NCBI RefSeq assembly: GCF_001439695.1
Contig: NZ_JYLL01000022.1
Span: 30,027 to 94,026 of the forward strand
Direction: 5' to 3'
DNA from: Pseudomonas veronii
GTDB taxonomy: Bacteria > Pseudomonadota > Gammaproteobacteria > Pseudomonadales > Pseudomonadaceae
Length of the DNA: 64,000 nt
In this document: one piece after another, positions 55,452 to 64,000 of the stretch
Numbering within the stretch: position 1 is the first letter of the stretch
Layout: the number at the start of each line of letters is the position of its first letter
The notes under the pieces: generated by a model
What the model saw: only the letters and a program-made list of their open reading frames with translations
Told to the model about the DNA's origin: nothing
The model's database searches: none
Translations under genes and position numbers: made by a program

Positions 55452-55646
55452 GTGTCTCCTTAACAATGCACGGCGCCAGGCGCGGATCGCCCAAGCATAC
55501 CGACGGGACCGCCGGGGAGCCAGTGCTCAAACCGCCAGCAGGCAGGCGCTCTAACACGCTTTTAAAACAAGCGTATGTTTTTTCATTGACAGCTCGCAGG
55601 CATCCTCATAACCTCGCCAGACTTTCAACGTACCGGGAAAACGGAC

Positions 55647-56357
55647 GTGGGCAGCATCTATCTGATTCGACATGGCCAGGCCTCCTTCGGTGCAGACGAC
55701 TATGACGTCCTGTCGCCCGTCGGCGTGGAACAAGCGCAAATCCTCGGTCGCCACCTGGCAGACATGGGCATGACGTTCGACCGCTGCGTCGCCGGCGACC
55801 TGCGCCGCCAGCAGCACACCGCCACGGCCGCATTCGATCAATACAGCGCCCTCGGCCTGGCGGTTCCAGCCCTGGAAGTCGACAGCGCCTTCAACGAATT
55901 CGACGCCGACGCGATCATCCGCGCCCTGCTCCCCGACCTGCTCACCCGCGAACCCGACGCCCTGGACATCCTGCGCAACGCCGCGCAGAACCGCAGCGAG
56001 TTCCAGCGCATCTTCGCCCTGATCATCGAGCGCTGGGTGGCCGGCACTTACGATACGCCGGGGCTGGAAAGCTGGCTGGGGTTTGTCGAGCGCGTCCAGG
56101 GTGGCCTGCAGCGTCTGCTGGAAGCGGCCGACAACACGCACAAGATCGCCGTGTTTACCTCCGGCGGCACTATTACTGCCCTGCTCCACCTGATTACCCG
56201 GATGCCGGCCGCCCAGGCCTTCGAACTGAACTGGCAAATTGTTAACACCTCGCTCAACCAGCTGAAATTCCGCGGTCGCGAGGTGGCACTGGCTTCCTTC
56301 AACAGTCATACCCACTTGCAACTGTTGAAGGCGCCGCAGCTCATCACTTTCCGATGA
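55647..56357 (+). CDS. Histidine phosphatase superfamily protein
   Basis: 236 residues from a GTG start; the site ahead is weak. The catalytic LIRHGQASF gives H9, and the second half has FTSGGTITALL with the motif region of acid/phosphoglycerate-type phosphatases. Unlike the 2-phosphoglycerate mutases it has a long helical insert (about 75-130). Substrate unknown; it may be a phosphosugar or phosphoprotein. It is followed 56 bases later by an SCP2 protein. Confidence 0.82.
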   Translation: MGSIYLIRHGQASFGADDYDVLSPVGVEQAQILGRHLADMGMTFDRCVAGDLRRQQHTATAAFDQYSALGLAVPALEVDSAFNEFDADAIIRALLPDLLTREPDALDILRNAAQNRSEFQRIFALIIERWVAGTYDTPGLESWLGFVERVQGGLQRLLEAADNTHKIAVFTSGGTITALLHLITRMPAAQAFELNWQIVNTSLNQLKFRGREVALASFNSHTHLQLLKAPQLITFR

Positions 56358-56413
56358 AGTGCGGCCAACCGTGACCCCAAGGTCGCTGGACTCTACCCTA
56401 AAGGATCGAAACC

Positions 56414-56728
56414 ATGACTGACGTAGCTAAAGCCGTAGAAGCAATGAAAGCCAAATTCAACCCAGCCGCTGCTGCCGGCCTGGACCTGGTATTCGGTTTC
56501 TGTATCGATGACAGCGAACACTTCTCGCTGATCGTCAAAGACGGCACCTGTGAACTGCAGAAAGGCGAAAACCCAGACGCCCTGGTGACCCTGGTCATGA
56601 ACGGCGAAACACTGAAAGGCATCGTCAGCGGCGAAACCGACGGCATGCAGGCCTTCATGAGCGGCAACCTGCGCACCGAAGGCGACATGATGCTGGCGAT
56701 GAAGCTGAGCGATCTGTTCCCTTCCTGA
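56414..56728 (+). CDS. SCP2 sterol-binding-domain protein
   Basis: 104 residues, a lone SCP2 domain (FNPAAAAGLDLVFGFCIDD, LVTLVMNGETLKGIVSGETDGMQAFMSGNLR). Such proteins bind lipids or acyl-CoA in the cytoplasm. Unlike UbiT it has no ubi-gene context. It ends in a strong terminator. Confidence 0.9.
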   Translation: MTDVAKAVEAMKAKFNPAAAAGLDLVFGFCIDDSEHFSLIVKDGTCELQKGENPDALVTLVMNGETLKGIVSGETDGMQAFMSGNLRTEGDMMLAMKLSDLFPS

Positions 56729-56759
56729 GAACGCTGGCTGTAACGCACGCATTGAAATG

Positions 56760-56786
56760 ACAAATCCCGCCAATGGCGGGATTTGT
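56760..56786 (+). terminator. Rho-independent terminator after the SCP2 gene
   Basis: ACAAATCCCGCC pairs perfectly with GGCGGGATTTGT around three bases, followed by CGTTT, 31 bases after the stop codon. It also faces the convergent glucosidase gene. Confidence 0.88.
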
Positions 56787-56914
56787 CGTTTCTCGGCCGG
56801 CGATCAGCGATCAGCGGCGTCGACTTTCTTGAACTGCTCCAAATCTGGTGGGGGATGGCAGCGTTCGCCATGATCTACATCCTTGTAAAACTCGGGGCGG
56901 CGAATTTACCCGAT

Positions 56915-59545
56915 TCAAGGCATGGACGGTACATGCAACAGCAACGCCACCAACGCACTCCACCCCGTCTGGTGTGACGCCCCCAACCCGCGCCCAGTCT
57001 CCCCATGGAAATACTCATGGAACAACACCAGATCACGGCTGGCCGGGTCCGCCTCCAACTGCGCATACCCGGCCATCGACGGACGCAGGCCATTGTCATC
57101 CCTGAGGACCAATCGGCTCAGACGCTGGCTGAGGCTGTCGGCGACTTCCTCCAGGGACGACAGATAACCACTGCCCGTCGGATACTCCACCGAGAAGTTA
57201 TCCGCGTAGTACCGATGAAACTCGCGCAACGATTCGATCAGCATGTAATTCACCGGCATCCACAACGGCCCGCGCCAGTTGGAATTGCCGCCGTACAGAC
57301 GCGAATCGGACTCACCGGGTTGGTAACGCGCGCACAACGTGTCGCCGTTCATCTTCAGCGCCAGGGGCTGCTCGGCAAAGGCCTTGGACATTGAGCGCAC
57401 GCCAAACGCCGAAAGAAACTCATCGTCATCCAGCATGCGCCGCAGCAAGTCCTTGGTGCGCTCGCCGCGCAATAACGCCAGCAACAGGCGATTGCCCTGC
57501 CCCGGTTCGTTCCAGCGCGAGACCAGCTTGGCCAGGTCCGGCCGGTGGTGCATGAAGCCCAACAGCCGCTCACGCAAGCCTTCGAGGCCCTCATGCTCGC
57601 GCTGTTCCAGCACCAGCACGGCGAACAGCGGCATCAGGCCGACGATGGAACGCAGGCGCACCGGTTCGTTCTGACCGTCGGGACGGTGCAGTACGTCGTA
57701 GAAGAACAGGTCCTGTTCGTCCCACAGGCCCTCGGCGCTGTCGTCGACACGGTTGATCGCGCCAGCGATATACAGGAAGTGCTCGAAAAACTTCACCGCG
57801 ATATCGACGTACACAACATTGCGCTTGGCCAGTTCCAGCGCGATACGCATCAGGTCCAGCGCATACGCCGCCACCCACGCCGTGCCGTCGGCCTGATCCA
57901 GTTGGTAGCCCGGCGGCAGTGCGGCCGAGCGGTCGAACAAGGCGATATTGTCCAGGCCGAGGAACCCACCCTGGAACAGGTTGCGCCCTTCGGCATCCTT
58001 GCGGTTGACCCACCAGGAGAAATTCAGCAGCAACTTGTGGAAGATCCGCTCCAGGAAATCCATGTCGCCGACGCCGGTCAACGCCTTGTCCTGCTGATAC
58101 ACCCGCCAACAGGCCCAGGCATGCACCGGCGGGTTGGCGTCGTCGAAGCGCCATTCATAGGCCGGCAACTGGCCGTTGGGGTGCATGAAGCGGTCCTTCA
58201 CCAGCAGCAACAGTTGTTGCTTGGCATACCCCGGATCGATCAGCGCCATGGCCACCGCCTGAAAGCCCTGGTCCCAGGAGGCGTACCACGGGTATTCCCA
58301 GGTGTCGGGCATGGAGAGGATGTCGAAGTTGGACAGGTGCCGCCAATGGCTATTGCGCCGTTGCAGGCGTTCGGGCGGCGGCGCGGGTTGGGTCGGGTCG
58401 CCGTCGAGCCATTGGTTCACGTCGAAATAATAGAGCTGCTTGGACCACAGCAAACCGGCCAGGGCCTGGCGCTGCACATTGCGCGCGTCGGCGTCGGCGA
58501 TGCCCTGCTGCAACGCGGCGTAGAAGTCATCGGCTTCCTGGCGGCGCTGTTCAAACAGCTTGCGCGCATTGACCTCGGGCGCGTCCTTGGGCGCAAAGCG
58601 CAGATACACGACTTTGCGCTCCAGACCCGCCAACTCCAGGACGAAACGCGCGGCCGCCTTGGTGCCGCTGTCGCGGCGAATCGCGGTTTCCTGCCCCGCC
58701 ACCACGTAATCGTTGATCCCATCCTTGAACGGCCCCGGCGCCGGTTGCCCGTCCAGCTTGGGGGCGTTGCTTTCGTTTTCGCAGAACAGCCATTCGACGC
58801 CGTCCTGACCCCAGGCGCTGAGGTGGCGGTCCGGCAATTCATGATGCCGCGCCAGCACGCGCTCGCCGTCCAGCCGCAACTGCGGTTTCGGCGCGCCGAC
58901 GGTCCAGCTCCAATCATTGCGCGCCCACACCTGCGGCAGCACTTGCAGGCGTGTCGGCTGGTCGGAGCGGTTGTGGACGCTGACGCGCATGAAGATATCG
59001 TCGGGCTGGTGCTTGGCGTATTCGACGCTGACATCGCAATACCGGTTGTCTTCAAACACGCCGGTATCGAGGATTTCGTACTCGGCGTCCGCCAGCCCGC
59101 GCTGGGCGTTTTCGGCGATCAGGTCGGCGTAGGGAAACGCCGCGTGGGGATATTTGTAGAGCATACGCATGTAGGCATGACTCGGCACACCGTCGACGAA
59201 AAAGTACAGTTCCTTGACGTCCTCACCGTGGTTGCCCTCGGCGTTGTTCAGGCCGAACAGGCGCTCCTTGATGATCGCGTCACGCTCGTTCCACAGCGCC
59301 AGGCCCAGGCACCAGCGTTGCGCCTTGTCACTGAACCCGGCCAGGCCATCCTCGCCCCAGCGGTAAGCGCGGCTGCGCGCATGTTCGTGCGGGAAGTAAC
59401 GCCAGGCATCGCCGTCGGCGCTGTAGTCCTCGCGCACCGTGCCCCATTGGCGTTCGCTCAGGTACGGGCCCCACTCGCGCCAGCACTCGGCGGAATCGGC
59501 GGCCAGGCGCTGGCCTTCAGTGGTTTGCACAATAGTGGCGCTCAT
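56915..59545 (-). CDS. Glucosidase, GH63-like
   Basis: 876 residues from the ATG at 59545 (GGGAGGA ahead). The N-terminal part is a beta-domain; the C-terminal (alpha/alpha)6 barrel has typical GH63/mannosyl-oligosaccharide-glucosidase-like motifs (PWYASWDQGFQAVAM, YGGNSNWRGPLWMPVNYMLI, FHEYFHGETGRGLGASHQTGWSA). The acidic residues in DQG and EYFHG are likely catalytic. No signal peptide, so cytoplasmic action on an alpha-glucoside (e.g., trehalose-, mannosylglycerate- or glycogen-related) is likely. Ahead of the divergent HglS gene. Confidence 0.85.
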   Translation of the reverse strand: MSATIVQTTEGQRLAADSAECWREWGPYLSERQWGTVREDYSADGDAWRYFPHEHARSRAYRWGEDGLAGFSDKAQRWCLGLALWNERDAIIKERLFGLNNAEGNHGEDVKELYFFVDGVPSHAYMRMLYKYPHAAFPYADLIAENAQRGLADAEYEILDTGVFEDNRYCDVSVEYAKHQPDDIFMRVSVHNRSDQPTRLQVLPQVWARNDWSWTVGAPKPQLRLDGERVLARHHELPDRHLSAWGQDGVEWLFCENESNAPKLDGQPAPGPFKDGINDYVVAGQETAIRRDSGTKAAARFVLELAGLERKVVYLRFAPKDAPEVNARKLFEQRRQEADDFYAALQQGIADADARNVQRQALAGLLWSKQLYYFDVNQWLDGDPTQPAPPPERLQRRNSHWRHLSNFDILSMPDTWEYPWYASWDQGFQAVAMALIDPGYAKQQLLLLVKDRFMHPNGQLPAYEWRFDDANPPVHAWACWRVYQQDKALTGVGDMDFLERIFHKLLLNFSWWVNRKDAEGRNLFQGGFLGLDNIALFDRSAALPPGYQLDQADGTAWVAAYALDLMRIALELAKRNVVYVDIAVKFFEHFLYIAGAINRVDDSAEGLWDEQDLFFYDVLHRPDGQNEPVRLRSIVGLMPLFAVLVLEQREHEGLEGLRERLLGFMHHRPDLAKLVSRWNEPGQGNRLLLALLRGERTKDLLRRMLDDDEFLSAFGVRSMSKAFAEQPLALKMNGDTLCARYQPGESDSRLYGGNSNWRGPLWMPVNYMLIESLREFHRYYADNFSVEYPTGSGYLSSLEEVADSLSQRLSRLVLRDDNGLRPSMAGYAQLEADPASRDLVLFHEYFHGETGRGLGASHQTGWSALVALLLHVPSMP

Positions 59546-59740
59546 CCAATCCTCCCTCAGCCATCGCGTAAGGCCAGTGTAGAACCCATTCCCGGCGGGA
59601 TGCACATGAAGACGGTTTTACCCCACTCATTCGTTTGCAGAATGAAGTCCAGAGGAATCTTCGTTTGCGCGGGCCTGCGGCGCCCAACAGAATCGGGGGT
59701 AACGGCATTCATTACTCTTACCGCAGCCAGGAATTTTTCT

Positions 59741-61117
59741 ATGCCCAGCACCGCGTTTATCAGCCCCGACGACATCCGCAAAGGCTTTTCCAAGGCCATG
59801 TCCGACATGTACCGCGATGAAGTGCCCCTGTACGGCGCGCTGATGGAGCTAGTGGCCGACATCAACCGCCGCGTGCTCGACGCCGACCCGAGCCTGGCGC
59901 AACAACTGCAACGGACCGGCGAAATCCAGCGCCTGGACATGGAACGCCACGGCGCCATTCGCCTGGGTACCGCCGCCGAACTGGCGACCATCCGCCGCCT
60001 GTTCGCGGTGATGGGCATGCAACCGGTGGGCTACTACGACCTGACCCCGGCCGGCGTGCCGGTGCATTCCACCGCATTTCGCGCCGTGCATGAATGCGCG
60101 CTGCAAACCAGCCCGTTTCGCGTATTCACCTCGTTGCTGCGCCTGGAGCTGATCGAGAACCCCGAACTGCGCGCCTTCGCCGAAGCCGCCCTGGCCAAGC
60201 GTTCGATCTTCACCCCCGGCGCCCTCGCCCTGATCGAACAAGCGGAACGCGATGGCGGCCTCAACGCTGACGACGCCGAGGCATTCATCCGCCAGGCCCT
60301 GGAAACCTTCCGCTGGCACCACACCGCCACCGTCACCGCCGCGCAGTACCGGCAACTGAGCGACCAGCATCGCCTGATCGCCGACGTGGTGGCCTTCAAG
60401 GGCCCGCACATCAACCACCTGACCCCGCGCACCCTGGATATCGACCAGGTCCAGGCCGCCATGCCCGGCAAAGGCATCACCCCCAAAGCCGTGATCGAAG
60501 GCCCGCCGCGCCGCCACTGCCCGATCCTGCTGCGCCAGACCAGCTTCAAGGCCCTCGACGAAACCATCGCCTTCACCGACGCCCAAGGCAGCCACAGCGC
60601 GCGTTTCGGCGAAATCGAACAACGCGGCGTCGCCCTCACACCCAAAGGCCGCACGCTGTACGACCAACTGCTGAATGCCGCCCGCGACGCACTCGGCGCC
60701 TTCCCCAACGAAGCCAACGCCGCGCATTACATGCACTTGATGGAACAGCACTTCCAGGCCTTTCCGGACGACCACACACAAATGCGCGAACAAGGCCTGG
60801 CCTACTTCCGCTACTTCGCCACCGACAAAGGCCTCGCGGCACGCGGCCAAGCCGACCAACCGCGCACGCTGGACGCGCTGATCGCCGCCGGTCACGTCGA
60901 TGTAGAACCGCTGGTGTATGAGGATTTTCTGCCGGTGAGTGCCGCGGGGATTTTCCAGTCGAACCTGGGGGATGCAGCGCAAAGTCACTACGCAGCCAAT
61001 TCGAACCAGGCCGAATTCGAACAGGCACTGGGGCGCAAGACCCTTGATGAGTTGGCGCTGTATGCCGAGACGCAACAACGCTCGATGGATGAATGCACTC
61101 ACACGCTACTGGCCTGA
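59741..61117 (+). CDS. hglS: 2-oxoadipate dioxygenase/decarboxylase (HglS/YdcJ, DUF1338)
   Basis: 458 residues from the ATG at 59741; the frame is open through the opposite-strand glucosidase and is not used. The Fe(II) enzyme HglS of P. putida converts 2-oxoadipate to D-2-hydroxyglutarate in D-lysine catabolism. H70, R74 (ERHGAIRLG) and H226 (HINHLTP) are at the positions described for HglS, and E291/E293 in GEIEQRG lie where the third ligand is expected; VSAAG is the substrate loop. No lysine-degradation genes are nearby, so the exact substrate is inferred. Confidence 0.82.
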   Translation: MPSTAFISPDDIRKGFSKAMSDMYRDEVPLYGALMELVADINRRVLDADPSLAQQLQRTGEIQRLDMERHGAIRLGTAAELATIRRLFAVMGMQPVGYYDLTPAGVPVHSTAFRAVHECALQTSPFRVFTSLLRLELIENPELRAFAEAALAKRSIFTPGALALIEQAERDGGLNADDAEAFIRQALETFRWHHTATVTAAQYRQLSDQHRLIADVVAFKGPHINHLTPRTLDIDQVQAAMPGKGITPKAVIEGPPRRHCPILLRQTSFKALDETIAFTDAQGSHSARFGEIEQRGVALTPKGRTLYDQLLNAARDALGAFPNEANAAHYMHLMEQHFQAFPDDHTQMREQGLAYFRYFATDKGLAARGQADQPRTLDALIAAGHVDVEPLVYEDFLPVSAAGIFQSNLGDAAQSHYAANSNQAEFEQALGRKTLDELALYAETQQRSMDECTHTLLA

Positions 61118-61124
61118 AACAAAC

Positions 61125-61192
61125 TGCCCGCCCGGCTCAGCAGCGCAATCCTCGCGCCCTATAACCCCCCAGAGCCGGGTGGACGGCGGGCA
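61125..61192. other. Complex inverted repeat downstream of hglS
   Basis: TGCCCGCCCGGCTC faces GAGCCG and GGCGGGCA with a short insertion, making a two-part stem over 68 bases. It could end hglS transcription; a T-run is missing. Confidence 0.4.
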
Positions 61193-61291
61193 TCATAAGT
61201 ATCGGAGGGAAGGATGTCGTTCAGCCAAATCTGAAAAAATGTGCAAGGGAGCGACTGACGCGCTCCCTGCGGGGTGAATGGATCGCGCGCT

Positions 61292-61516
61292 TTACTCCAG
61301 CAAACCCTTGATCTCATCTTTAACCAACAAGCGTTTTTCCTTTAACTTCTTCAGCTCCTCATCGCTGCCGGCCGCCTTTTCAGCGCTCACCACCAGTTCG
61401 TCGACGGCGTTGTATTTATCAAACAGCGCGTTCAGACGCGGATTTTTCGCCCGGTGTCCATCGACTTCGTCCTTGCTCAAACCCAAGTCCTGATACAGGT
61501 CGTGTTTCACTGGCAT
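61292..61516 (-). CDS. YdcH family small protein (DUF465)
   Basis: 74 residues, helical and highly charged: DELVVSAEKAAGSDEELKKL and KEKRLLVKDEIKG are typical of the family, with a dimerising coiled coil. The function of DUF465 proteins is not well known. It is convergent with hglS and divergent from the transketolase. Confidence 0.85.
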   Translation of the reverse strand: MPVKHDLYQDLGLSKDEVDGHRAKNPRLNALFDKYNAVDELVVSAEKAAGSDEELKKLKEKRLLVKDEIKGLLE

Positions 61517-61690
61517 GGCCTACCTCCGCAAGTTGATCAATGATTACGCCCTTGAAGCTAGCCCATTCCAGGGGGTCTTGTCATGTTTGCGGGCAAACCA
61601 GTTCCGTTCGTCGCTACACCGGCGATGGAATCAAACCTTTGCCGCGCCCTGCCCTCCACTGTAGATCGCCACCCGAGGGAGACCGGTTTC

Positions 61691-63745
61691 ATGAATCACG
61701 CCGCCACCGCTGTCGACACCCAATGCATCAACACCCTGCGCACCCTGGCCATGGATGCCGTGCAGAAGGCCAATTCCGGCCACCCCGGCACGCCCATGGG
61801 CCTGGCGCCGGTGGGGTATACGCTGTGGAGTCGCTTCCTGCGTTATCACCCGGAGCATCCCGACTGGCCCAACCGCGACCGTTTTGTGTTGTCGGTGGGG
61901 CATGCATCGATGCTGCTGTATTCGTTGCTGCACCTGGCCGGCGTGGTCGAGATCGACGCCCAGGGCCAGCGCTCGGGGCTGCCGGCGATCAGCCTGGACG
62001 ATATCCAGCAGTTCCGGCAGATGGGTTCCAAGACCCCAGGCCACCCCGAGTACCGCATGACCACCGGCGTAGAAACCACCACCGGCCCCCTCGGCCAGGG
62101 GTGCGCCAACAGCGTCGGCATGGCCATGGCCGGGCGCTGGTTGGGCGAGCGCTTCAACCGCGACGGCCAAGTGCTGTTCGACTACAACGTCTACACCCTG
62201 TGCGGCGACGGCGACATGATGGAAGGCATCAGCAGCGAAGCCGCCTCCCTGGCCGGGCATTTGCGGTTGGACAACCTGTGCTGGATCTATGACAACAACA
62301 CCATCAGCATCGAAGGCCACACCGAACTGGCCTTCAGCGAGGACGTGATCCAGCGCTTCCAGGCCTATGGCTGGCACACCTTGCACGTGACCGATGCCAA
62401 CGATCTGAGTGCTCTGAGCACGGCGCTGGAAACCTTCCAGCGCAATACCGGTGCGCCGACCCTGATCGTGGTCGACAGCGTGATCGGCTACGGCTCGCCG
62501 CACAAACACAACACCGCCGCCGCCCATGGCGAGCCGCTGGGCGAGGCGGAGATCCGCCTGACCAAGGCCGCGTATGGCTGGCCGGAAGACGCCAGCTTCC
62601 TGGTGCCCGAGGAGGCGCGCACGGTGTTGCGTGATGCATTGCACGCGCGGGCCGAGCCGTTGTACCGACAGTGGCAGCAAACCCTGGCGTCCCTCGACCC
62701 GCAACTGGCCGACGAACTGCAACGCATGCGCGCCGGGAACATGCCCGAGCAATGGCAAGCTGAACTGCCCAGCTTCGACCCCGACGCCAAGGGCGTGGCC
62801 AGCCGTGCCGCCGGCGGCGCGGTGCTGAATGCCTTCGCCCGGCAGATTCCCTGGCTGCTGGGCGGTTCGGCGGATTTGTCGCCGTCGACCAAAACCAACC
62901 TGACCTTCGACGGCGCCGGACGCTTCAGTGCCGACGACTACAGCGGACGCAACCTGCACTTCGGCATCCGTGAACATGCCATGGGGGCGATCGCCAATGG
63001 CATGGCGCTGTCCTACCTGCGCCCGTACACCTCGACGTTCCTGGTGTTCAGCGACTACATGAAGCCGCCGATCCGCCTCGCGGCAATCATGGAATTGCCG
63101 GTGGTGTTCGTGTTTACCCATGACTCGATCGGCGTCGGCGAAGACGGCCCGACGCACCAGCCGATCGAACACCTGAGCCAACTGCGCGCCACGCCGGGGT
63201 TGCTGACCCTGCGTCCCGGCGACGCGAATGAAACCCTGGAACTGTGGAAGATCGCGCTGGCCCAGACCCACCGGCCGAGCTGCATGGTGTTGTCGCGCCA
63301 ACCGCTGCCGACCCTGGACCGCACGCAGTACGCAGCCGCGTCCGGTGCCGCCCAGGGAGCCTATGTGCTGGCCGGCGCCGCACACCCCGAGGTCATCCTG
63401 CTGGCAACCGGCAGCGAAGTCAGCCTGGCGGTGGCGGCGTATGAACAGCTCAAAGGCGAAGGCATTGCCGCGCAGGTGGTCTCGATGCCCAGCTGGGAGC
63501 TGTTCGAAGAGCAGCCCACCGCCTACCGCGACAGCGTACTGCCGCCAGCGGTGACCGCGCGGGTGGTGGTGGAACAGGCCGGTCCGTTGGGCTGGGACCG
63601 CTATGTCGGACAGACCGGCGCCAAAGTGGTGATGAACAGCTTTGGCGCATCGGCGCCCCTGGCCAAGTTGCAGGAGAAGTTCGGGTTTACCGTGGAGAAT
63701 GTGGTGAAGCTGGCCAAGCAACAGATCCAACGGCAGGAACATTGA
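61691..63745 (+). CDS. tkt: Transketolase
   Basis: 684 residues from the ATG at 61691 (GGGAGA ahead); a longer frame upstream lacks a site. ThDP-binding motif GDGDMMEGISSEAASLAGH, N-terminal SGHPGTPMG, pyrimidine-side FGIREHAMGAIANGMALSY and C-terminal TGSEVSLAVAAYEQL are complete. It moves C2 units between pentose, tetrose and hexose phosphates. Pseudomonas has its main tktA elsewhere (about 665 residues), so this is probably a second copy. It could use erythrose 4-phosphate from the polyol locus. Confidence 0.93.
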   Translation: MNHAATAVDTQCINTLRTLAMDAVQKANSGHPGTPMGLAPVGYTLWSRFLRYHPEHPDWPNRDRFVLSVGHASMLLYSLLHLAGVVEIDAQGQRSGLPAISLDDIQQFRQMGSKTPGHPEYRMTTGVETTTGPLGQGCANSVGMAMAGRWLGERFNRDGQVLFDYNVYTLCGDGDMMEGISSEAASLAGHLRLDNLCWIYDNNTISIEGHTELAFSEDVIQRFQAYGWHTLHVTDANDLSALSTALETFQRNTGAPTLIVVDSVIGYGSPHKHNTAAAHGEPLGEAEIRLTKAAYGWPEDASFLVPEEARTVLRDALHARAEPLYRQWQQTLASLDPQLADELQRMRAGNMPEQWQAELPSFDPDAKGVASRAAGGAVLNAFARQIPWLLGGSADLSPSTKTNLTFDGAGRFSADDYSGRNLHFGIREHAMGAIANGMALSYLRPYTSTFLVFSDYMKPPIRLAAIMELPVVFVFTHDSIGVGEDGPTHQPIEHLSQLRATPGLLTLRPGDANETLELWKIALAQTHRPSCMVLSRQPLPTLDRTQYAAASGAAQGAYVLAGAAHPEVILLATGSEVSLAVAAYEQLKGEGIAAQVVSMPSWELFEEQPTAYRDSVLPPAVTARVVVEQAGPLGWDRYVGQTGAKVVMNSFGASAPLAKLQEKFGFTVENVVKLAKQQIQRQEH

Positions 63746-63770
63746 TCACAACGGTGACTGACACTCCGCT

Positions 63771-63897
63771 ATCGGGGGCAAGCCCCCTCCCACATTGACC
63801 GCATTCCCTTGGTTGATCGGCGGGGTTAGTGGCATTTGCTCATGCTCGGGTGCCGGCGGTGAGCCCCCACTCTCCCATGTGGGAGGGGGCTTGCCCC
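63771..63897. repeat. REP inverted pair with right arm cut off by an insertion
   Basis: The left arm ATCGGGGGCAAGCCCCCTCC plus CACAT (63771-63795) is complete. The right arm starts at 63877 as ATGTGGGAGGGGGCTTGCCC and stops after one more C at 63897, where CCGATAGC would normally follow. GGTACAGACCGGAG replaces it, so the next element has entered the palindrome. Confidence 0.8.
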
Positions 63898-64000
63898 GGT
63901 ACAGACCGGAGACATCCTTTACGTTTGAAACCGGAGACATCGTTTACATGTATTAATCATGGCCAGGAGGTAACTGGCCATGTCATGGAATCGAGAGTCC
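63898..64000 (+). mobile_element. Left end of an IS481-type insertion sequence
   Basis: The element seems to begin at about 63898. Two direct copies of CCGGAGACATC[C/G]TTTAC (63906-63922 and 63931-63947) have a 25-base period, and the inner copy ends in TTTACA. Such motifs are typical of IS481 ends. The transposase start follows at 63980. The right end is outside the window. Confidence 0.6.
63980..64000 (+). CDS. Transposase, N-terminal seven codons (runs off the right edge)
   Basis: ATG at 63980 with AGGAGG about ten bases ahead gives MSWNRES, resembling the start of IS481-family transposases (MPW/MSW-type). The open frame continues past the window end. Only the family-level name is possible. 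Confidence 0.55.

Noticed and set aside
56783..56977. A 64-residue open frame with a membrane-like stretch (WWGMAAFAMIYILVKLG)
   Set aside because: It begins inside the terminator after the SCP2 gene, overlaps the glucosidase 3' end and has no ribosome-binding site.
57545..61117. A 1190-residue open frame on the plus strand
   Set aside because: Most of it is antisense to the glucosidase gene, with composition typical of a shadow frame in GC-rich DNA. Only its last 458 residues (from 59741) are the hglS gene.
63746..63940. A 64-residue minus-strand open frame at the right end
   Set aside because: It runs through the REP pair and IS end, so it is a chance frame.

Overview
The window is a chromosomal segment of a fluorescent Pseudomonas, probably of the P. 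fluorescens group. It is GC-rich, densely packed and strongly codon-biased. The first 12.5 kb follow the gene order I remember from P. aeruginosa PA1818 to PA1807 (decarboxylase, dnaQ, rnhA, methyltransferase, gloB, mltD, five-gene peptide ABC operon). About a dozen intergenic spaces carry REP palindromes of the kind known from P. fluorescens (cores GTGGGAGGGGGCTTGCCCCC, GTGGGAGCTGGCTTGCCTGC and GAGCGAGCTTGCTCGC), mostly as inverted pairs. The organism call is inference from these traits; no rRNA or tRNA gene is present.

Layout. (1) 1-4950: housekeeping genes: decarboxylase N-terminus, dnaQ, rnhA, a SAM methyltransferase, gloB and mltD. (2) 5185-12544: an oligopeptide/peptidyl-nucleoside ABC importer with two binding proteins (nppA1A2BCD/yejABEF type). 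(3) 12594-19196, minus strand: low-oxygen and NO-related genes: ubiT, ubiV, ubiU, moeA, moaB, pdxH, a CopD-like membrane protein and nnrS with an upstream Anr/Dnr-type box. (4) 19358-25300: a small parvulin and a second, paralogous Yej-type importer. (5) 25408-31361: (R)-3-hydroxybutyrate catabolism: a sigma-54 activator (HbcR-like), a GntP-family permease, 3-hydroxybutyrate dehydrogenase and acetoacetyl-CoA synthetase, with a -24/-12 promoter and two matching upstream sites. (6) 31501-33617: a hybrid sensor kinase and a second parvulin. (7) 33730-40331, minus strand: KDG kinase, a metal/PLP D-amino-acid dehydratase-like enzyme, an IclR regulator, RidA and an amino-acid-type ABC importer. Together these fit a D-glucosaminate to KDG to KDPG pathway. 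(8) 40704-42364: a thioredoxin-like protein and a TerC-CBS membrane protein, tail to tail. (9) 42754-51835: a polyol locus: SorC regulator, RpiB-type isomerase, ribose-type ABC importer, SDR, zinc dehydrogenase and split DhaK/DhaL kinase. It fits uptake and breakdown of erythritol/threitol to erythrose 4-phosphate. (10) 51840-56728: LysR, a DHA2 efflux protein, SohB, a histidine phosphatase and an SCP2 protein. (11) 56915-63745: a GH63-like glucosidase, an HglS-type 2-oxoadipate dioxygenase/decarboxylase, a YdcH-type small protein and a transketolase. (12) 63898-64000: the left end of an insertion sequence that interrupts a REP palindrome; its transposase runs off the window.

Most of the accessory content is catabolic: four or five import-and-degrade cassettes, each with its own regulator. 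The most distinctive points are the putative D-glucosaminate cassette, the split erythrulose-type kinase, the paired sites upstream of the sigma-54 promoter, the two Yej importers flanking an anaerobic gene block, and a REP variant that carries the same 17-base insert at two loci.
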